A stretch of DNA of 64,000 nucleotides, taken from contig CAWAWN010000001.1 of assembly GCA_963785815.1 (NCBI GenBank), forward strand, positions 62,001-126,000. The letters are read 5' to 3'. Position 1 is the first letter of the stretch. Each line of letters begins with the position of its first letter. The DNA is from UBA4742 sp963785815 (GTDB taxonomy: Bacteria; Actinomycetota; Acidimicrobiia; Acidimicrobiales; Acidimicrobilacustridaceae). The notes beneath the pieces are model-generated. The model had not been told where the DNA came from. It did no database searches and saw nothing but the letters and a program-made list of their open reading frames with translations. Of this stretch, positions 1 to 8,156 are shown piece by piece. Made by a program: the position numbers and the translations under genes.

Positions 1-363
1 ATCCTGGTCCACGGCGCCCCGTGGTCGCGGTCGAACGACGAGGCCGACGATGCGCAGGACGACCTCGATGACGTCCTCGCCCTCGATGACCTCCTCGCCC
101 ACGACGAGGAAGGGCCGCGCCGGGGTCCGGTGGCCGTGCCCGCCCAGGTCGAGCTCGATGAGGGCGAGCTGAACGAGGAGGACCGGAGGTACGGGGCGGA
201 GTTGGCCGGCGAGACGACGGTGCGACGGTCGTCGCGATACGAGATCGTGCTCCCCCTGCTGGCCGAGCGCAGCAGCCACTCGAAGTCCGTCGATGAGCGG
301 CCGCGGGAGAGCCTGCCACCCTGGGTGCCCCCTGAGGAGCGCACCCGGGCGTCGGGGAGCTGA
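1..363 (+). CDS. C-terminal fragment of an unknown acidic protein
   Basis: The frame is open from the window edge to a TGA, giving the last 120 residues of a protein that starts outside. The visible part opens with a very acidic stretch rich in Asp, Leu and Ala (about residues 13-40) and ends in a charged tail with several Pro and Arg. I see no family motif. It stops 8 bases before the O-antigen ligase gene on the same strand, so the two are probably cotranscribed and it may belong to the polysaccharide locus. Function not assigned. Confidence 0.55.
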   Translation: MLVHGAPWSRSNDEADDAQDDLDDVLALDDLLAHDEEGPRRGPVAVPAQVELDEGELNEEDRRYGAELAGETTVRRSSRYEIVLPLLAERSSHSKSVDERPRESLPPWVPPEERTRASGS

Positions 364-371
364 CCGCCGCC

Positions 372-1751
372 GTGGGCGCCCCCGCTCCGGCCCGCCGACC
401 CGGTCGGGTGCTGCCGGCGGCCCCCGACGAGACCCGGAAGCGGCCATCGCGCGATGCGGTGTCGTTGCTCACCGTCTTCCTGGTCATCGGCTTCGCCATC
501 CCCGCCCCGCTGATCTTCAAGCCACTGGGTGGGGCGGGCACCCCCGCGGATCTGGTGGCGCTGGGCCTCCTGCTCTGGTGGGGACTGGCCAAGCTGGGCG
601 CGGCCCAGGGCGTGGATCGCGGGCACCAGCCCGTCCGTGTCGCCCTGCTGGTGCTGGTGCTGGCCGCGCTGTGCAGCGTGGCCGGCCTGTTCCTGCGGCC
701 GTTCAGCGGTGAGGAGGCCAGCGGGGCCTATCGCGGGCTGATCCTGATCGGGGCGCTGGTCGGGCTGGCGCTGCTCGCCGCCGACGGGATCTCCTCACTC
801 GATCGGCTGCACACGCTCATGCGCCGGTTCGTGGCCGGCGTGTCGCTGGTGGCCGCGGTGGGCCTGGTCCAGTGGACGACGGGCTTCAACCCGGCGGCCA
901 CGCTGACCATCCCCGGCTTGGTCCGCAACGTCGACCTCACCCAGCAGAGCCGCTCGAACTTCGTGCGCGTCCAGTCCACCACGGTCCACCCCATCGAGCT
1001 GGGCTCGTTGCTCGGGATCGCGCTGCCCATCGCCGTGAGCTACGCCTTCCTGGCCCGTGACCGGCGCACCAAGTGGCTGCGATGGGCACAGGTCGGCCTG
1101 ATCGCGGCCGTCATCCCGATGGCCCTGACCCGGACCGGGGTCATCGCCGCCGCCATCGGCCTGGTGGTGATCGCCCTGGACTGGACGTGGCGGCGTCGTG
1201 GACGAGCGCTGGCGGTGGTGGCCGCCGCGGTGGTGGCCATGCGGCTGGCCATCCCCGGGTTGGTCGGCAGCATCATCGCCCTGTTCGGCAACTTCTCCGA
1301 GGACTCGAGCACCCAGGACCGGGCCGGCCGCTGGCAGGTGGCCGGCCACTACTTCGAGCTGCACCCGTGGTTCGGCATGGGGCTGAACACGTTCTTCGCG
1401 GCTACGGGCCGCTACTTCGACAACCAGTACCTGGGTACAGCCACCGAGCTGGGTGCCCTCGGGCTGGCCGCGTGGCTGCTGCTCTTCCTGATCATGGCCT
1501 TCACCGCCCGGGGGGCGCGGCGACGGGCGGTCGACCCCGAGACCAGGGCGCTGGCTCAGGCGCTGGTGGGCGTGGCCCTGACCATGATGGTGATCTTCAT
1601 GACCGCCGACATGATGAGCTACGACATGGAGATGGGCATGTTCTTCCTGCTGTTCGGGGCCACCGGCGCCCTGTGGCGTCTGACCGGGGGACAGCCGCGC
1701 CCGACGACCGACCAGCCGCGGTCCGACTACACGTCGCCGTTGGGCCCGTAG
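372..1751 (+). CDS. O-antigen ligase family membrane protein
   Basis: 459-residue integral membrane protein with about ten hydrophobic segments and the Wzy_C/O-antigen-ligase layout: a large non-cytoplasmic loop with the R-x-Q-S-T-T-x-H-P-x-E-L-G stretch near residue 200, then a second loop containing G-M-G-L-N-T-F-F near residue 340. The family transfers or polymerises undecaprenyl-linked glycans at the outer face of the membrane; whether this one is a ligase or a polymerase cannot be told from sequence. The GTG start is the first after the preceding stop. Its 3' end overlaps the end of the convergent WsaF-like gene by 25 bases. The neighbouring flippase and transferases support a role in assembling a surface polysaccharide. 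Confidence 0.85.
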   Translation: MGAPAPARRPGRVLPAAPDETRKRPSRDAVSLLTVFLVIGFAIPAPLIFKPLGGAGTPADLVALGLLLWWGLAKLGAAQGVDRGHQPVRVALLVLVLAALCSVAGLFLRPFSGEEASGAYRGLILIGALVGLALLAADGISSLDRLHTLMRRFVAGVSLVAAVGLVQWTTGFNPAATLTIPGLVRNVDLTQQSRSNFVRVQSTTVHPIELGSLLGIALPIAVSYAFLARDRRTKWLRWAQVGLIAAVIPMALTRTGVIAAAIGLVVIALDWTWRRRGRALAVVAAAVVAMRLAIPGLVGSIIALFGNFSEDSSTQDRAGRWQVAGHYFELHPWFGMGLNTFFAATGRYFDNQYLGTATELGALGLAAWLLLFLIMAFTARGARRRAVDPETRALAQALVGVALTMMVIFMTADMMSYDMEMGMFFLLFGATGALWRLTGGQPRPTTDQPRSDYTSPLGP

Positions 1752-2971
1752 ACCTCGTCCTCGATCAGGGCCAGCGCCTCGTCCTGGGCCGCCTTCCACT
1801 GGGGGCCTGTGAGCGCGGCGGTGGCCGCCGCCTCGGCCCGTTCGACCTGGTCGGGGGCCTCCACCGCCTGGCTGAGGGCATCGGCCAGGGCACCGGGCGT
1901 GGGGAAGGCCCAGCGGATGTGCGGGTTGGACAGCTCGCCCCGGGAGAAGGTGAGGTCGTTGATCACCGGGATCGTGCCGCAGGCCAGCATCTCGTCGGGG
2001 ATCAGGGAGATGTTGGTGAAGGAGAGGGTGAGGCCGGCCACGCAGTGGTTGTAGAGCGCCCCCAGCTCGGTCGGCGAGAGCACACCGTGGTTCGTGGTCG
2101 GGAACCGGAAGCTGGCCGACTCGTCGCCGAAGGTGTGGATCTCCACCTCGGGGTGGCGGCGGTGCAGCTCCTCGAGGGCCAGCGATCCCAGCTCGAACCC
2201 GCGCCGGGCCACGTCCGGCTTGGCGTAGAAGACCACCCCGTCGCGTCGTCCGCGGTTCACCAGCCGGTAGAGGTCGGTGTCGCAACCGAACTCGAGGGAG
2301 GCGGCGTCGACCCCCATCTCGGTGCGCAACAGCTCGGCCAGCATCCGACCGATGGTGAAGGTTCGGAAGCCGAACCGGTAGGTGTCCTCGACCAGGGCGT
2401 ACTCGGAACCCCGGGGGTAGAAGTAGGGCTCGAAGTCCTGCACGAAGTACATCCGCCGCGTCGGCCCGTGCGCGTGGGCCGCCACCGCGTGGGCGGTCGG
2501 CCAGCCCGTGGCGATGAGGGCGTCGGTGGGTCGGAACCCGTCGCGCACCGTCCGCACCTCGCCCCGGACCGCAGGCCAGTGCCGGCGGATGACCGCCTCC
2601 TGGGCCCGGATGTCGCCCTGGTAGCGGTCGTAGAGGTACACCACGCAGGTGTGGCCGGCTCGCTCGAGCCCCTCGACCAGGCGGAAGGTGGTGGTGTGGC
2701 CACCGGACCCGGGTGCCGGGGGAGCCATCACCCAGCCCACCGTCAGCGGCGTGGAGCGAGCCGGCCGCGAGACGGGGGCTGGCGCCACCAGGTGCTGCGA
2801 ATCGGCCACGTCCCCGGGCAGGAGGGGGAACTCGGCCCGGCCGGCATCGAGGCGCTGGTACCCGGCCCGGACCACGCGCTGGGCCAGGCCCCGTGCGCCC
2901 TCGGCCTGGAGCACTCGGCGTCCCTGGTGCAGGCGCCGCACGATCCTGGTGGTGGGATCGGTCACGATCAC
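1727..2971 (-). CDS. WsaF-like family glycosyltransferase
   Basis: 414 residues. After a basic N-terminal region comes a GT-B Rossmann start with P-G-S-G-G-H (about residues 88-92), then a nucleotide-sugar half with the F-E-x-G-C-D-T-D-L-Y motif, Y-A-K-P near residue 250, and a C-terminal E-M-L-A-C-G-T-I-P-V segment. This order matches rhamnosyltransferase WsaF-type enzymes, which extend rhamnan chains; the donor sugar here is inferred, not shown. The GTG start overlaps the upstream GT2 stop as GTGA, indicating translational coupling. It is the last gene of the four-gene leftward operon starting at 6745. Confidence 0.8.
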   Translation of the reverse strand: MIVTDPTTRIVRRLHQGRRVLQAEGARGLAQRVVRAGYQRLDAGRAEFPLLPGDVADSQHLVAPAPVSRPARSTPLTVGWVMAPPAPGSGGHTTTFRLVEGLERAGHTCVVYLYDRYQGDIRAQEAVIRRHWPAVRGEVRTVRDGFRPTDALIATGWPTAHAVAAHAHGPTRRMYFVQDFEPYFYPRGSEYALVEDTYRFGFRTFTIGRMLAELLRTEMGVDAASLEFGCDTDLYRLVNRGRRDGVVFYAKPDVARRGFELGSLALEELHRRHPEVEIHTFGDESASFRFPTTNHGVLSPTELGALYNHCVAGLTLSFTNISLIPDEMLACGTIPVINDLTFSRGELSNPHIRWAFPTPGALADALSQAVEAPDQVERAEAAATAALTGPQWKAAQDEALALIEDEVYGPNGDV

Positions 2972-4080
2972 ACCCCTCGGCGCAGCCAGCGCCAGTGCGC
3001 CAGCTGGGCCCGGACCCGTCGGCTGACGGCGTGGGCGAAGAAGTGGGGGACGTAGGGGGCCAGCCCCGGGCCCACGCGGCGGCGTGCCTGCAGGGCGTGC
3101 CACTGGCGCAGCGACGTGGCATCGGGGCAGACCTCGCGAGCGAAGGTGACGTAGGGCTCGATCGGTTCGTGCACCGAGGTCCGGTCCAGGCTGCGGCAGG
3201 CCTCGTCCAGGGCCTCTGCGGCCAGGGCGCGGCGGGCCAGGTGCTGGAGGCGATCGCCGTCGGCGATGGCCAGGTCGTGGCCGTCGAAGAGCGTCTCGAA
3301 CACCAGCCGGCGGTCCTGCAGGTCCATCAGCTTGGTGCTCGTCGAGGTCATGCTGGCCTCGTGGTCGCGGTGGTATGCCTGATCCGGACCCTCGAGGTGA
3401 CCCACGTCGGCCACCGCCGCCATGCGCAGCCACATCTCCATGTCGTGGGCGAAGGCCAGCTCCGGGCGTTGGCCACCCACCACCTCGACCACCGAGCGGC
3501 GCATCACCACCTCGGGGGCGGTGATGCAGTTCCAGCCGGCCCGGCAGCGTCGTTCCAGCCAGGTGGCGCCGGGCCAGATGGTCCAACCCGTGACCTTGGT
3601 TCGGGGCGAGGCGGGGACGCGGTCGCCGGTGAAGTGCACCGGCCGACCGTAGGCCAGCCCCACGCTCGGCTCGGCCTCGAGCAGGGCCACGGCGCGGGCG
3701 AGCGCTCCTCGGGCCAGCAGGTCGTCGGCGTCCAGTCGCACGAGGTACCGGCCCTGCGCCCGCTCCAGCCCGTCGTTGAAGGTGTCCACCGGGCCCCGGT
3801 TGGTCCGATGTGCGACCACCGCCACCCGGGGGTCGGCGGCGGCCAACCGTCGGGCCAGGGCCAGACTGCCGTCGCGGGACCGGTCGTCGACGATGATCAC
3901 GTCGACCTCCACCCCGGGCTGGTCGAGCACCGACGCCACCGCGGCGCGGAGGTAGCGCTCGTAGTCGAAGCAGGGCACCACCACGCTGACCCGGGGACGT
4001 GACCCGGATGGCAGCGCCTCGGGCCGGCGCCGGCGAGGCCGGGCCGACGCGCGGCCGTGCGGTCGCCCCACGGTGATCAC
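2968..4080 (-). CDS. Family 2 glycosyltransferase
   Basis: 370 residues with a GT-A fold. S-V-V-V-P-C-F-D-Y opens the nucleotide-binding core near residue 32, V-D-D-R-S-R-D-G-S follows, and the metal-binding R-L-D-A-D-D is near residue 120. A C-terminal extension of about 130 residues closely resembles that of the GT2 at 5678-6745 (shared Y-G-R/H-P, E-V-V-M-R-x-S-V, E-M-W-L-R-x-A-A-V-A-D-V-G), so the two look like paralogues that could add successive sugars. It sits in the cytoplasm or on the membrane face. The GTG start forms a GTGA overlap with the flippase stop. Acceptor and donor are unknown. Confidence 0.85.
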   Translation of the reverse strand: MITVGRPHGRASARPRRRRPEALPSGSRPRVSVVVPCFDYERYLRAAVASVLDQPGVEVDVIIVDDRSRDGSLALARRLAAADPRVAVVAHRTNRGPVDTFNDGLERAQGRYLVRLDADDLLARGALARAVALLEAEPSVGLAYGRPVHFTGDRVPASPRTKVTGWTIWPGATWLERRCRAGWNCITAPEVVMRRSVVEVVGGQRPELAFAHDMEMWLRMAAVADVGHLEGPDQAYHRDHEASMTSTSTKLMDLQDRRLVFETLFDGHDLAIADGDRLQHLARRALAAEALDEACRSLDRTSVHEPIEPYVTFAREVCPDATSLRQWHALQARRRVGPGLAPYVPHFFAHAVSRRVRAQLAHWRWLRRGV

Positions 4081-5681
4081 AGGGGTTCCTTGTCGGCGGC
4101 GTACTCGCTGCCGGGGAGCCCGACCGGTGCGGGTGCCACCAACGCCTCTTCGACCAGGGCCTCGTCGACCGCCACCTGGTCCGCGGCCGGCTCCAGGACC
4201 ACGACGTCGTCCCCCACGGGTTGGGCGGAGAGGCGGGGCCGTCGGTCCCAGGCGTCGCGCCCGGCGGCCCGCAGCGTGTTCAGGTGGGGGAGGACGTAGA
4301 CCAGGCCACCCGCGGCCGCTCCGGTCAGGCAGGCCAGCGGGGGGTCGGCGATCTGTCGGCTCACCAGCCAGGCCAGGGCGGCCGCCGAACCAGCCCAGGC
4401 GGTGGCGGGCCCGAGCGCTCGGGCCACCGACCGCGGGCTCACCCCGGACTGGCTCAGGATGAGGGTGTACAGGGGCAGCATCAGCCCGGTCACCACGATG
4501 GCCTGCGCCGCGCCGGCCCCGGCGATGCCATGGCCGCGAACGCCGACCACCAGGGCCACGGTGAGGCCGATGAGCCAGGGGATCTGGGCCAGGAACACGG
4601 CGCGGGTCCGGCCCAGGGTGACCAGGAAGTCGCCGCTGAGCTCGAGCAGGATGCGCCCGGCGCCCAGCACGCTCAGACCCACCAAGGCGGTGGCGGCCAG
4701 CCCCCAGCGCTGCCCGTAGACGGTGACCACCAGCGGACGCCCGACGGCGCCCAGCAGGAAGCAGATGGGCAGGGTGATGGTGGCCACCACGCGCAGGGCG
4801 GCCGCGAACCGCTCGGGCATGTCCTCGCCGTCGCGCTGCAGGTGGGCGAAGCCTGGCAGCGAGACGCTTCGGACCACGGCCCCGAACAGGTTCATGGGCC
4901 AGCCCGAGATGTTGAAGGCCAGCACGTACAACCCCAACGCCGTGGCGCCGAGCACCCGGCCGACCACCACGTAGTCCACGTTCAAGACCGAGAAGGCGAT
5001 GACGTTGGCGCCGGCCAGCGGCAGGCCGAAGGCCAGCAGCCGGCGGACCTGGTCGCGCTGCCAGCCCGGGGTGAACCGTCCTGGTCGATAGGTGAGCAGC
5101 AGCACCGTGCCCAGCAGCTGGCCGGCCACCCACGACCAGGCCAGGGCCATGGGACCCCAGCCGGCCAGGGCCAGGATGATGAGCAGGATGCCGCTGCTGG
5201 CCGTGTTGGCCATGTCGGCCACGAAGATGCGGTCCATGCGGAAGTGCCGCCGGAGATAGGCGGCGGGCACGGCGCTCAGGCCGGCGAGGGGAAGGGTCAG
5301 TGCCATCACGGCGATGGCGGGGGCGGCCTTGGGCGACCCCAGGAGCCGGGCGGCCAGGGGGGCACCGACGGCCATGAGCAGGCCGAGCAGGCAGGCCGAG
5401 GCCACGGCCAGGGTCACGACCGTGGGCGCGCCGCGATCGGCCAGGTCGTCCTCGTCGCGGATGAGGGCCGCCGACACGCCCATGTCGCTGACGTTGATGA
5501 TGACGGTGTGCACCACCAGGGCCACGGCGAAGATGCCGAAGTCGCGCGGCGCCAGGATCCGGGCGATGACCACCCCCAGGGCGAACTGGGCGGCTCGCCC
5601 GATGGCCACGTCCAGGGTGGTCCAGAACGCGCCGCGCCGGATCAGGTCGGGCAGCTGGTCCTGCCGGGTCCGGGCGCTCAC
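4077..5681 (-). CDS. Polysaccharide flippase (MOP/Wzx-like lipopolysaccharide biosynthesis protein)
   Basis: 534 residues with about 12-14 hydrophobic helices and the N-terminal pattern L-I-R-R-G-A-F-W-T-T-L-D...A-R-I-L-A-P-R-D-F-G-I-F-A typical of MOP-superfamily polysaccharide exporters. The family moves undecaprenyl-diphosphate-linked oligosaccharides across the cytoplasmic membrane. A soluble acidic C-terminal tail of about 60 residues follows the last helix. It is coupled on both sides by GTGA overlaps to GT2 genes, so transferase and flippase subunits are made together. It probably hands its product to the O-antigen ligase-like protein at 372-1751. Confidence 0.87.
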   Translation of the reverse strand: MSARTRQDQLPDLIRRGAFWTTLDVAIGRAAQFALGVVIARILAPRDFGIFAVALVVHTVIINVSDMGVSAALIRDEDDLADRGAPTVVTLAVASACLLGLLMAVGAPLAARLLGSPKAAPAIAVMALTLPLAGLSAVPAAYLRRHFRMDRIFVADMANTASSGILLIILALAGWGPMALAWSWVAGQLLGTVLLLTYRPGRFTPGWQRDQVRRLLAFGLPLAGANVIAFSVLNVDYVVVGRVLGATALGLYVLAFNISGWPMNLFGAVVRSVSLPGFAHLQRDGEDMPERFAAALRVVATITLPICFLLGAVGRPLVVTVYGQRWGLAATALVGLSVLGAGRILLELSGDFLVTLGRTRAVFLAQIPWLIGLTVALVVGVRGHGIAGAGAAQAIVVTGLMLPLYTLILSQSGVSPRSVARALGPATAWAGSAAALAWLVSRQIADPPLACLTGAAAGGLVYVLPHLNTLRAAGRDAWDRRPRLSAQPVGDDVVVLEPAADQVAVDEALVEEALVAPAPVGLPGSEYAADKEPL

Positions 5682-6745
5682 ACGCCGCTCCGACGCCAGC
5701 GCCGCCACTGGATGCGGCCGTTGAGGTCGCGGGCCACGCGGTTGCATGCCGCCGACACGGCGGCCGGGGGCACGGCGGGGGGCTCCCGCCGGCGGTGGAG
5801 GGCCCGCCAGCCCCGCAGCGATGGCGCGTCGGGGTACACCCGCACCGAGAAGTCCATGAGCTGCTCGTCCACCTCGGGGGTGGCCGTGCCGTAGTCGTGG
5901 TCGGCGCAGGCTCGGTCCAGGGCGTCGATGGCCAGCGCACGCGATGCCTGGGCGTACAGCGCCGGGCCGGCCGCCACCGGTTCGGTGGACGAGAGGAGCA
6001 CGGAGGCGAAGGCGGCCCGTCGGCCCTCGAGGTCGGTCAGATGGCCGGCGTTGGTGGTGCGCTGCATGCTCGAGGGGTGGACCCGGTAGAGGGCCTGGCA
6101 GGGTCCGTTGACCCGGCCCACGTCGGCCACCGCCGCCGCCCGCAGCCACATCTCGAAGTCGCCGGAGTGGGGCAGGTCTGCGTTGTAGCCGCCGATGGTC
6201 TGCTGGACCGAGCTCCTCATCACCACCTCGGGGCAGTAGATGCAGTTCCTGCCGCGACGGCTTCGCTGGCGAATCCATTCGGGGCCCGCCCACACCGTCC
6301 AATTGCGCACCTCAGTGGGGACGTCGGGCGGTTCATCCGTGAAGTCGATGGGGTGCCCATAGACGAATCCGACCGACGGATGAGCCTCCATCAAGGCGGT
6401 GGCTCTTGCCAGTGATCCGGGCACGAGCAGGTCGTCCGCCGACAACAGGACCACGTAGTCGGACTGGACCATTTCCAGCCCCTCGTTGTAGGTGGCGATG
6501 TGCCCCCGGTTCTGCTCGTGGCAGACGAGCCGGATCCGGGGCTCGGCGCGGGCGAGGTCGGCCGCCACCTGGGCGCTGCCGTCCGGTGAGGCATCGTCGA
6601 TGAGGATGACCTCGACGTCCACGCCCTCCTGGTCGAGCGCACTCCCCACGGCGCCCGCCAGGTAGTGGCCGTAGTTGTAGCAGGGCACGACGACCGACAC
6701 AGTCGGCGGTCGCATCAGCGGCCGGGGCCGGATGTGGCGCGTCAT
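5678..6745 (-). CDS. Family 2 glycosyltransferase, first gene of the leftward polysaccharide operon
   Basis: 355 residues. The GT-A core begins at S-V-V-V-P-C-Y-N (residues 17-24), with I-D-D-A-S-P-D-G-S and an S-A-D-D at the usual DxD position. It is a paralogue of the GT2 at 2968-4080. I chose the ATG at 6745 because the only longer start (GTG at 6910) lies inside the repeat array that forms the promoter; an ATG at 6715 is also possible. The gene leads an operon running to 1727 in which every junction is a GTGA overlap. The predicted leader is about 120 bases. Confidence 0.83.
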   Translation of the reverse strand: MTRHIRPRPLMRPPTVSVVVPCYNYGHYLAGAVGSALDQEGVDVEVILIDDASPDGSAQVAADLARAEPRIRLVCHEQNRGHIATYNEGLEMVQSDYVVLLSADDLLVPGSLARATALMEAHPSVGFVYGHPIDFTDEPPDVPTEVRNWTVWAGPEWIRQRSRRGRNCIYCPEVVMRSSVQQTIGGYNADLPHSGDFEMWLRAAAVADVGRVNGPCQALYRVHPSSMQRTTNAGHLTDLEGRRAAFASVLLSSTEPVAAGPALYAQASRALAIDALDRACADHDYGTATPEVDEQLMDFSVRVYPDAPSLRGWRALHRRREPPAVPPAAVSAACNRVARDLNGRIQWRRWRRSGV

Positions 6746-6872
6746 CGCGGGCTCGACCGGTGTCCGTTGGGTGTCGAAAGGTCGTATCTCATCCGGGGCG
6801 GGTCGTCGCTCTGCCGGTGTGGTCCTGTCTCGATCACCGGACTGGTCAGGGTCTGCGTTCGGTCTGCTCCTC

Positions 6873-6927
6873 AGTGTGGCGATCGCGCCTGAAGTGGGCC
6901 TGAAGCCCACCTGTGCCCTTCCTGAAG
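6873..6927 (-). promoter_or_regulatory. Promoter with 4 x 11-bp repeat array (A1) for the leftward GT2/flippase operon
   Basis: On the plus strand, hexamers start at 6889 (CTGAAG), 6900 (CTGAAG), 6911 (CTGTGC) and 6922 (CTGAAG), exactly 11 bases apart. In the sense of the leftward operon they read CTTCAG. Exactly 10 bases beyond the last repeat is CACACT (6878-6873), a plausible -10 of NANNNT form. Same design as the arrays at 6955, 18598, 19847 and 22678. Tandem 11-bp half-sites replacing a -35 are the hallmark of PhoB/OmpR-type activators (family knowledge); binding by the regulator at 19982 is inferred. Confidence 0.75.
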
Positions 6928-6954
6928 CTGAATAGGCAGGTCCGATTTCTCGGA

Positions 6955-7009
6955 CTTCAGTGAGACATCAGTGTGGCTTCAGTGCGAATTCAGAGCGGTC
7001 ACTCACAAT
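6955..7009 (+). promoter_or_regulatory. Promoter with 4 x 11-bp repeat array (A2) for the Alg14/Alg13-like gene
   Basis: Plus-strand hexamers at 6955 (CTTCAG), 6966 (CATCAG), 6977 (CTTCAG) and 6988 (ATTCAG) are exactly 11 bases apart. CACAAT (7004-7009) lies exactly 10 bases after the last. The array is the mirror image of A1, and between them is a 6-bp palindrome with a 4-base centre (6940-6955). The predicted transcript starts near 7016, about 66 bases before the GTG at 7082. Confidence 0.75.
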
Positions 7010-7081
7010 GAATTCCACACCGAGGGTGGACGTGATCAGGATGAATGTGGGCAGCTCGGAAGCGCACAGCGGAGTGATGAC

Positions 7082-8116
7082 GTGACCGTCGTGTCGGACG
7101 CGCGTCCGGGCTTCGGGCTCGGCGGCGACCTGCCGCCCACGGTCGCCCTCGATCCCGACGACCTGTCGCTGGTCGAGGGCCGCCTGTTGCTGGTGGCCAA
7201 CGGCGGCGGGCACCTGAGCCAGCTGGTCCACCTCTACCCCCGCCTTCCGGATCTGGGCCGACCGCCGGTGTGGGTGACCAGCGAGACGCCCCAGTCACGC
7301 ACCCTGCTGGCCGGCGAGATGGTCATGTGGGCGCCCGCCGTCGCCCCCCGTGACGTGGTCAACGTCATCCGATGCCTGGGCCTGGCCCGCAAGATGGTGC
7401 GCCACCGTCCGGCCATGGTGATAAGCACCGGGTCGGGGATCGCCCTCGGGTTCCTGCCCGTCCTGGCCGCGGCCGGCGTGCCCGCTCACTACGTGGAGAG
7501 CGCCACCCGGGCCGTGGGCCCGTCGCTCACCGGTCGCATCCTGGGCAAGTTCCCGCCGGTGAACATGTACACCCAGCACGAGCGCTGGGCCAGCCCTCGC
7601 TGGTGCTACACGGGCTCGGTCTTCGAGGGCTTCGCCGCCGTGCCCCGGTCGCCCAGGCCCGAGCGCATCAGCAAGGTGGTGGTCACGGTCGGGTCGCTCA
7701 AGTTCTCCTTCGAGCGCATGCTGCAACGGGTGGCCGACCTGATCCCTCGCGATGCCGAGGTGCTGTGGCAGGTGGGTTCGTCCGACGTGCGGGACATCGG
7801 CATCCAGGGTCGCCCGACGGTGCCGGCCGACGAGCTGGCCGCCGCCATCGCCGAGTCCGACCTGGTCGTCGCCCACGGCGGGACGGGCAGCGCCCTCACC
7901 GCTCACGAGGCCGGCCGGTGCCCGCTGCTGATCCGGCGCGAGGCTGCCTTCGGCGAGCACATCGACGACCACCAGGCCCAGACGGGCGACTACCTGGCCG
8001 CTCTGGGCCTGGCGGTGTCCCGACGGGTGTCGGACCTCAGAGAGGAAGACCTGTGGGAGGCGGCGGCCCGGGAGATCGTGCCCACGCGGACGCTGGCCCC
8101 GCTCGCCCTGGTCTGA
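7082..8116 (+). CDS. Single-chain Alg14/Alg13-type (PssD/PssE-like) glycosyltransferase
   Basis: 344 residues. The N-terminal half begins L-L-L-V-A-N-G-G-G-H-L near residue 33 and has T-S-E-T and S-T-G-S-G-I-A-L-G-F-L, the Alg14 (PssD) membrane-anchor and acceptor half. The C-terminal half (from about residue 200, V-V-T-V-G-S) carries the GT28-type donor site with A-H-G-G-T-G-S-A-L-T and R-R-E-A-A-F-G-E-H-I-D-D-H-Q, the Alg13 (PssE) half. In eukaryotes and many exopolysaccharide loci these are two proteins; here they are one. The usual reaction is transfer of a UDP-hexose to a lipid-linked sugar. GTG is chosen for the GGAG 7 bases upstream (7071-7074). Driven by array A2; no gene follows on this strand. 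Confidence 0.82.
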   Translation: MTVVSDARPGFGLGGDLPPTVALDPDDLSLVEGRLLLVANGGGHLSQLVHLYPRLPDLGRPPVWVTSETPQSRTLLAGEMVMWAPAVAPRDVVNVIRCLGLARKMVRHRPAMVISTGSGIALGFLPVLAAAGVPAHYVESATRAVGPSLTGRILGKFPPVNMYTQHERWASPRWCYTGSVFEGFAAVPRSPRPERISKVVVTVGSLKFSFERMLQRVADLIPRDAEVLWQVGSSDVRDIGIQGRPTVPADELAAAIAESDLVVAHGGTGSALTAHEAGRCPLLIRREAAFGEHIDDHQAQTGDYLAALGLAVSRRVSDLREEDLWEAAAREIVPTRTLAPLALV

Positions 8117-8125
8117 GCCGTCACC

Positions 8126-8150
8126 GGGGCGCCCGCCACCGGCGGGCCCC
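8126..8150. terminator. Hairpin between convergent genes
   Basis: GGGG-C-GCCCGCC, then ACC, then GGCGGGC-CCC forms a 7-bp perfect stem extended by three G-C pairs past one bulged C. It sits between the stop at 8116 and the convergent stop at 8157, the right place for a bidirectional terminator. There is no T-tract, as is common in high-GC actinobacteria. Confidence 0.55.
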
Positions 8151-8156
8151 TCGGCG

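Noticed and set aside
795..3122. Very long antisense open frames (also 1073-3055 and 10475-14728)
   Set aside because: High GC removes stops in antisense frames; the translations are Arg/Gly/Pro-rich without motifs, while the opposite strands encode recognised families.
6745..6910. Longer GT2 start at GTG 6910 with a GGAAGG ribosome-like site
   Set aside because: The apparent ribosome site and codon are part of the 11-bp repeat array, and the predicted transcript starts downstream near 6866.
6889..6993. CRISPR-like repeats
   Set aside because: Units of 11 bases with 5-base variable parts are far too short, there is no cas gene, and the arrays sit at promoter positions.
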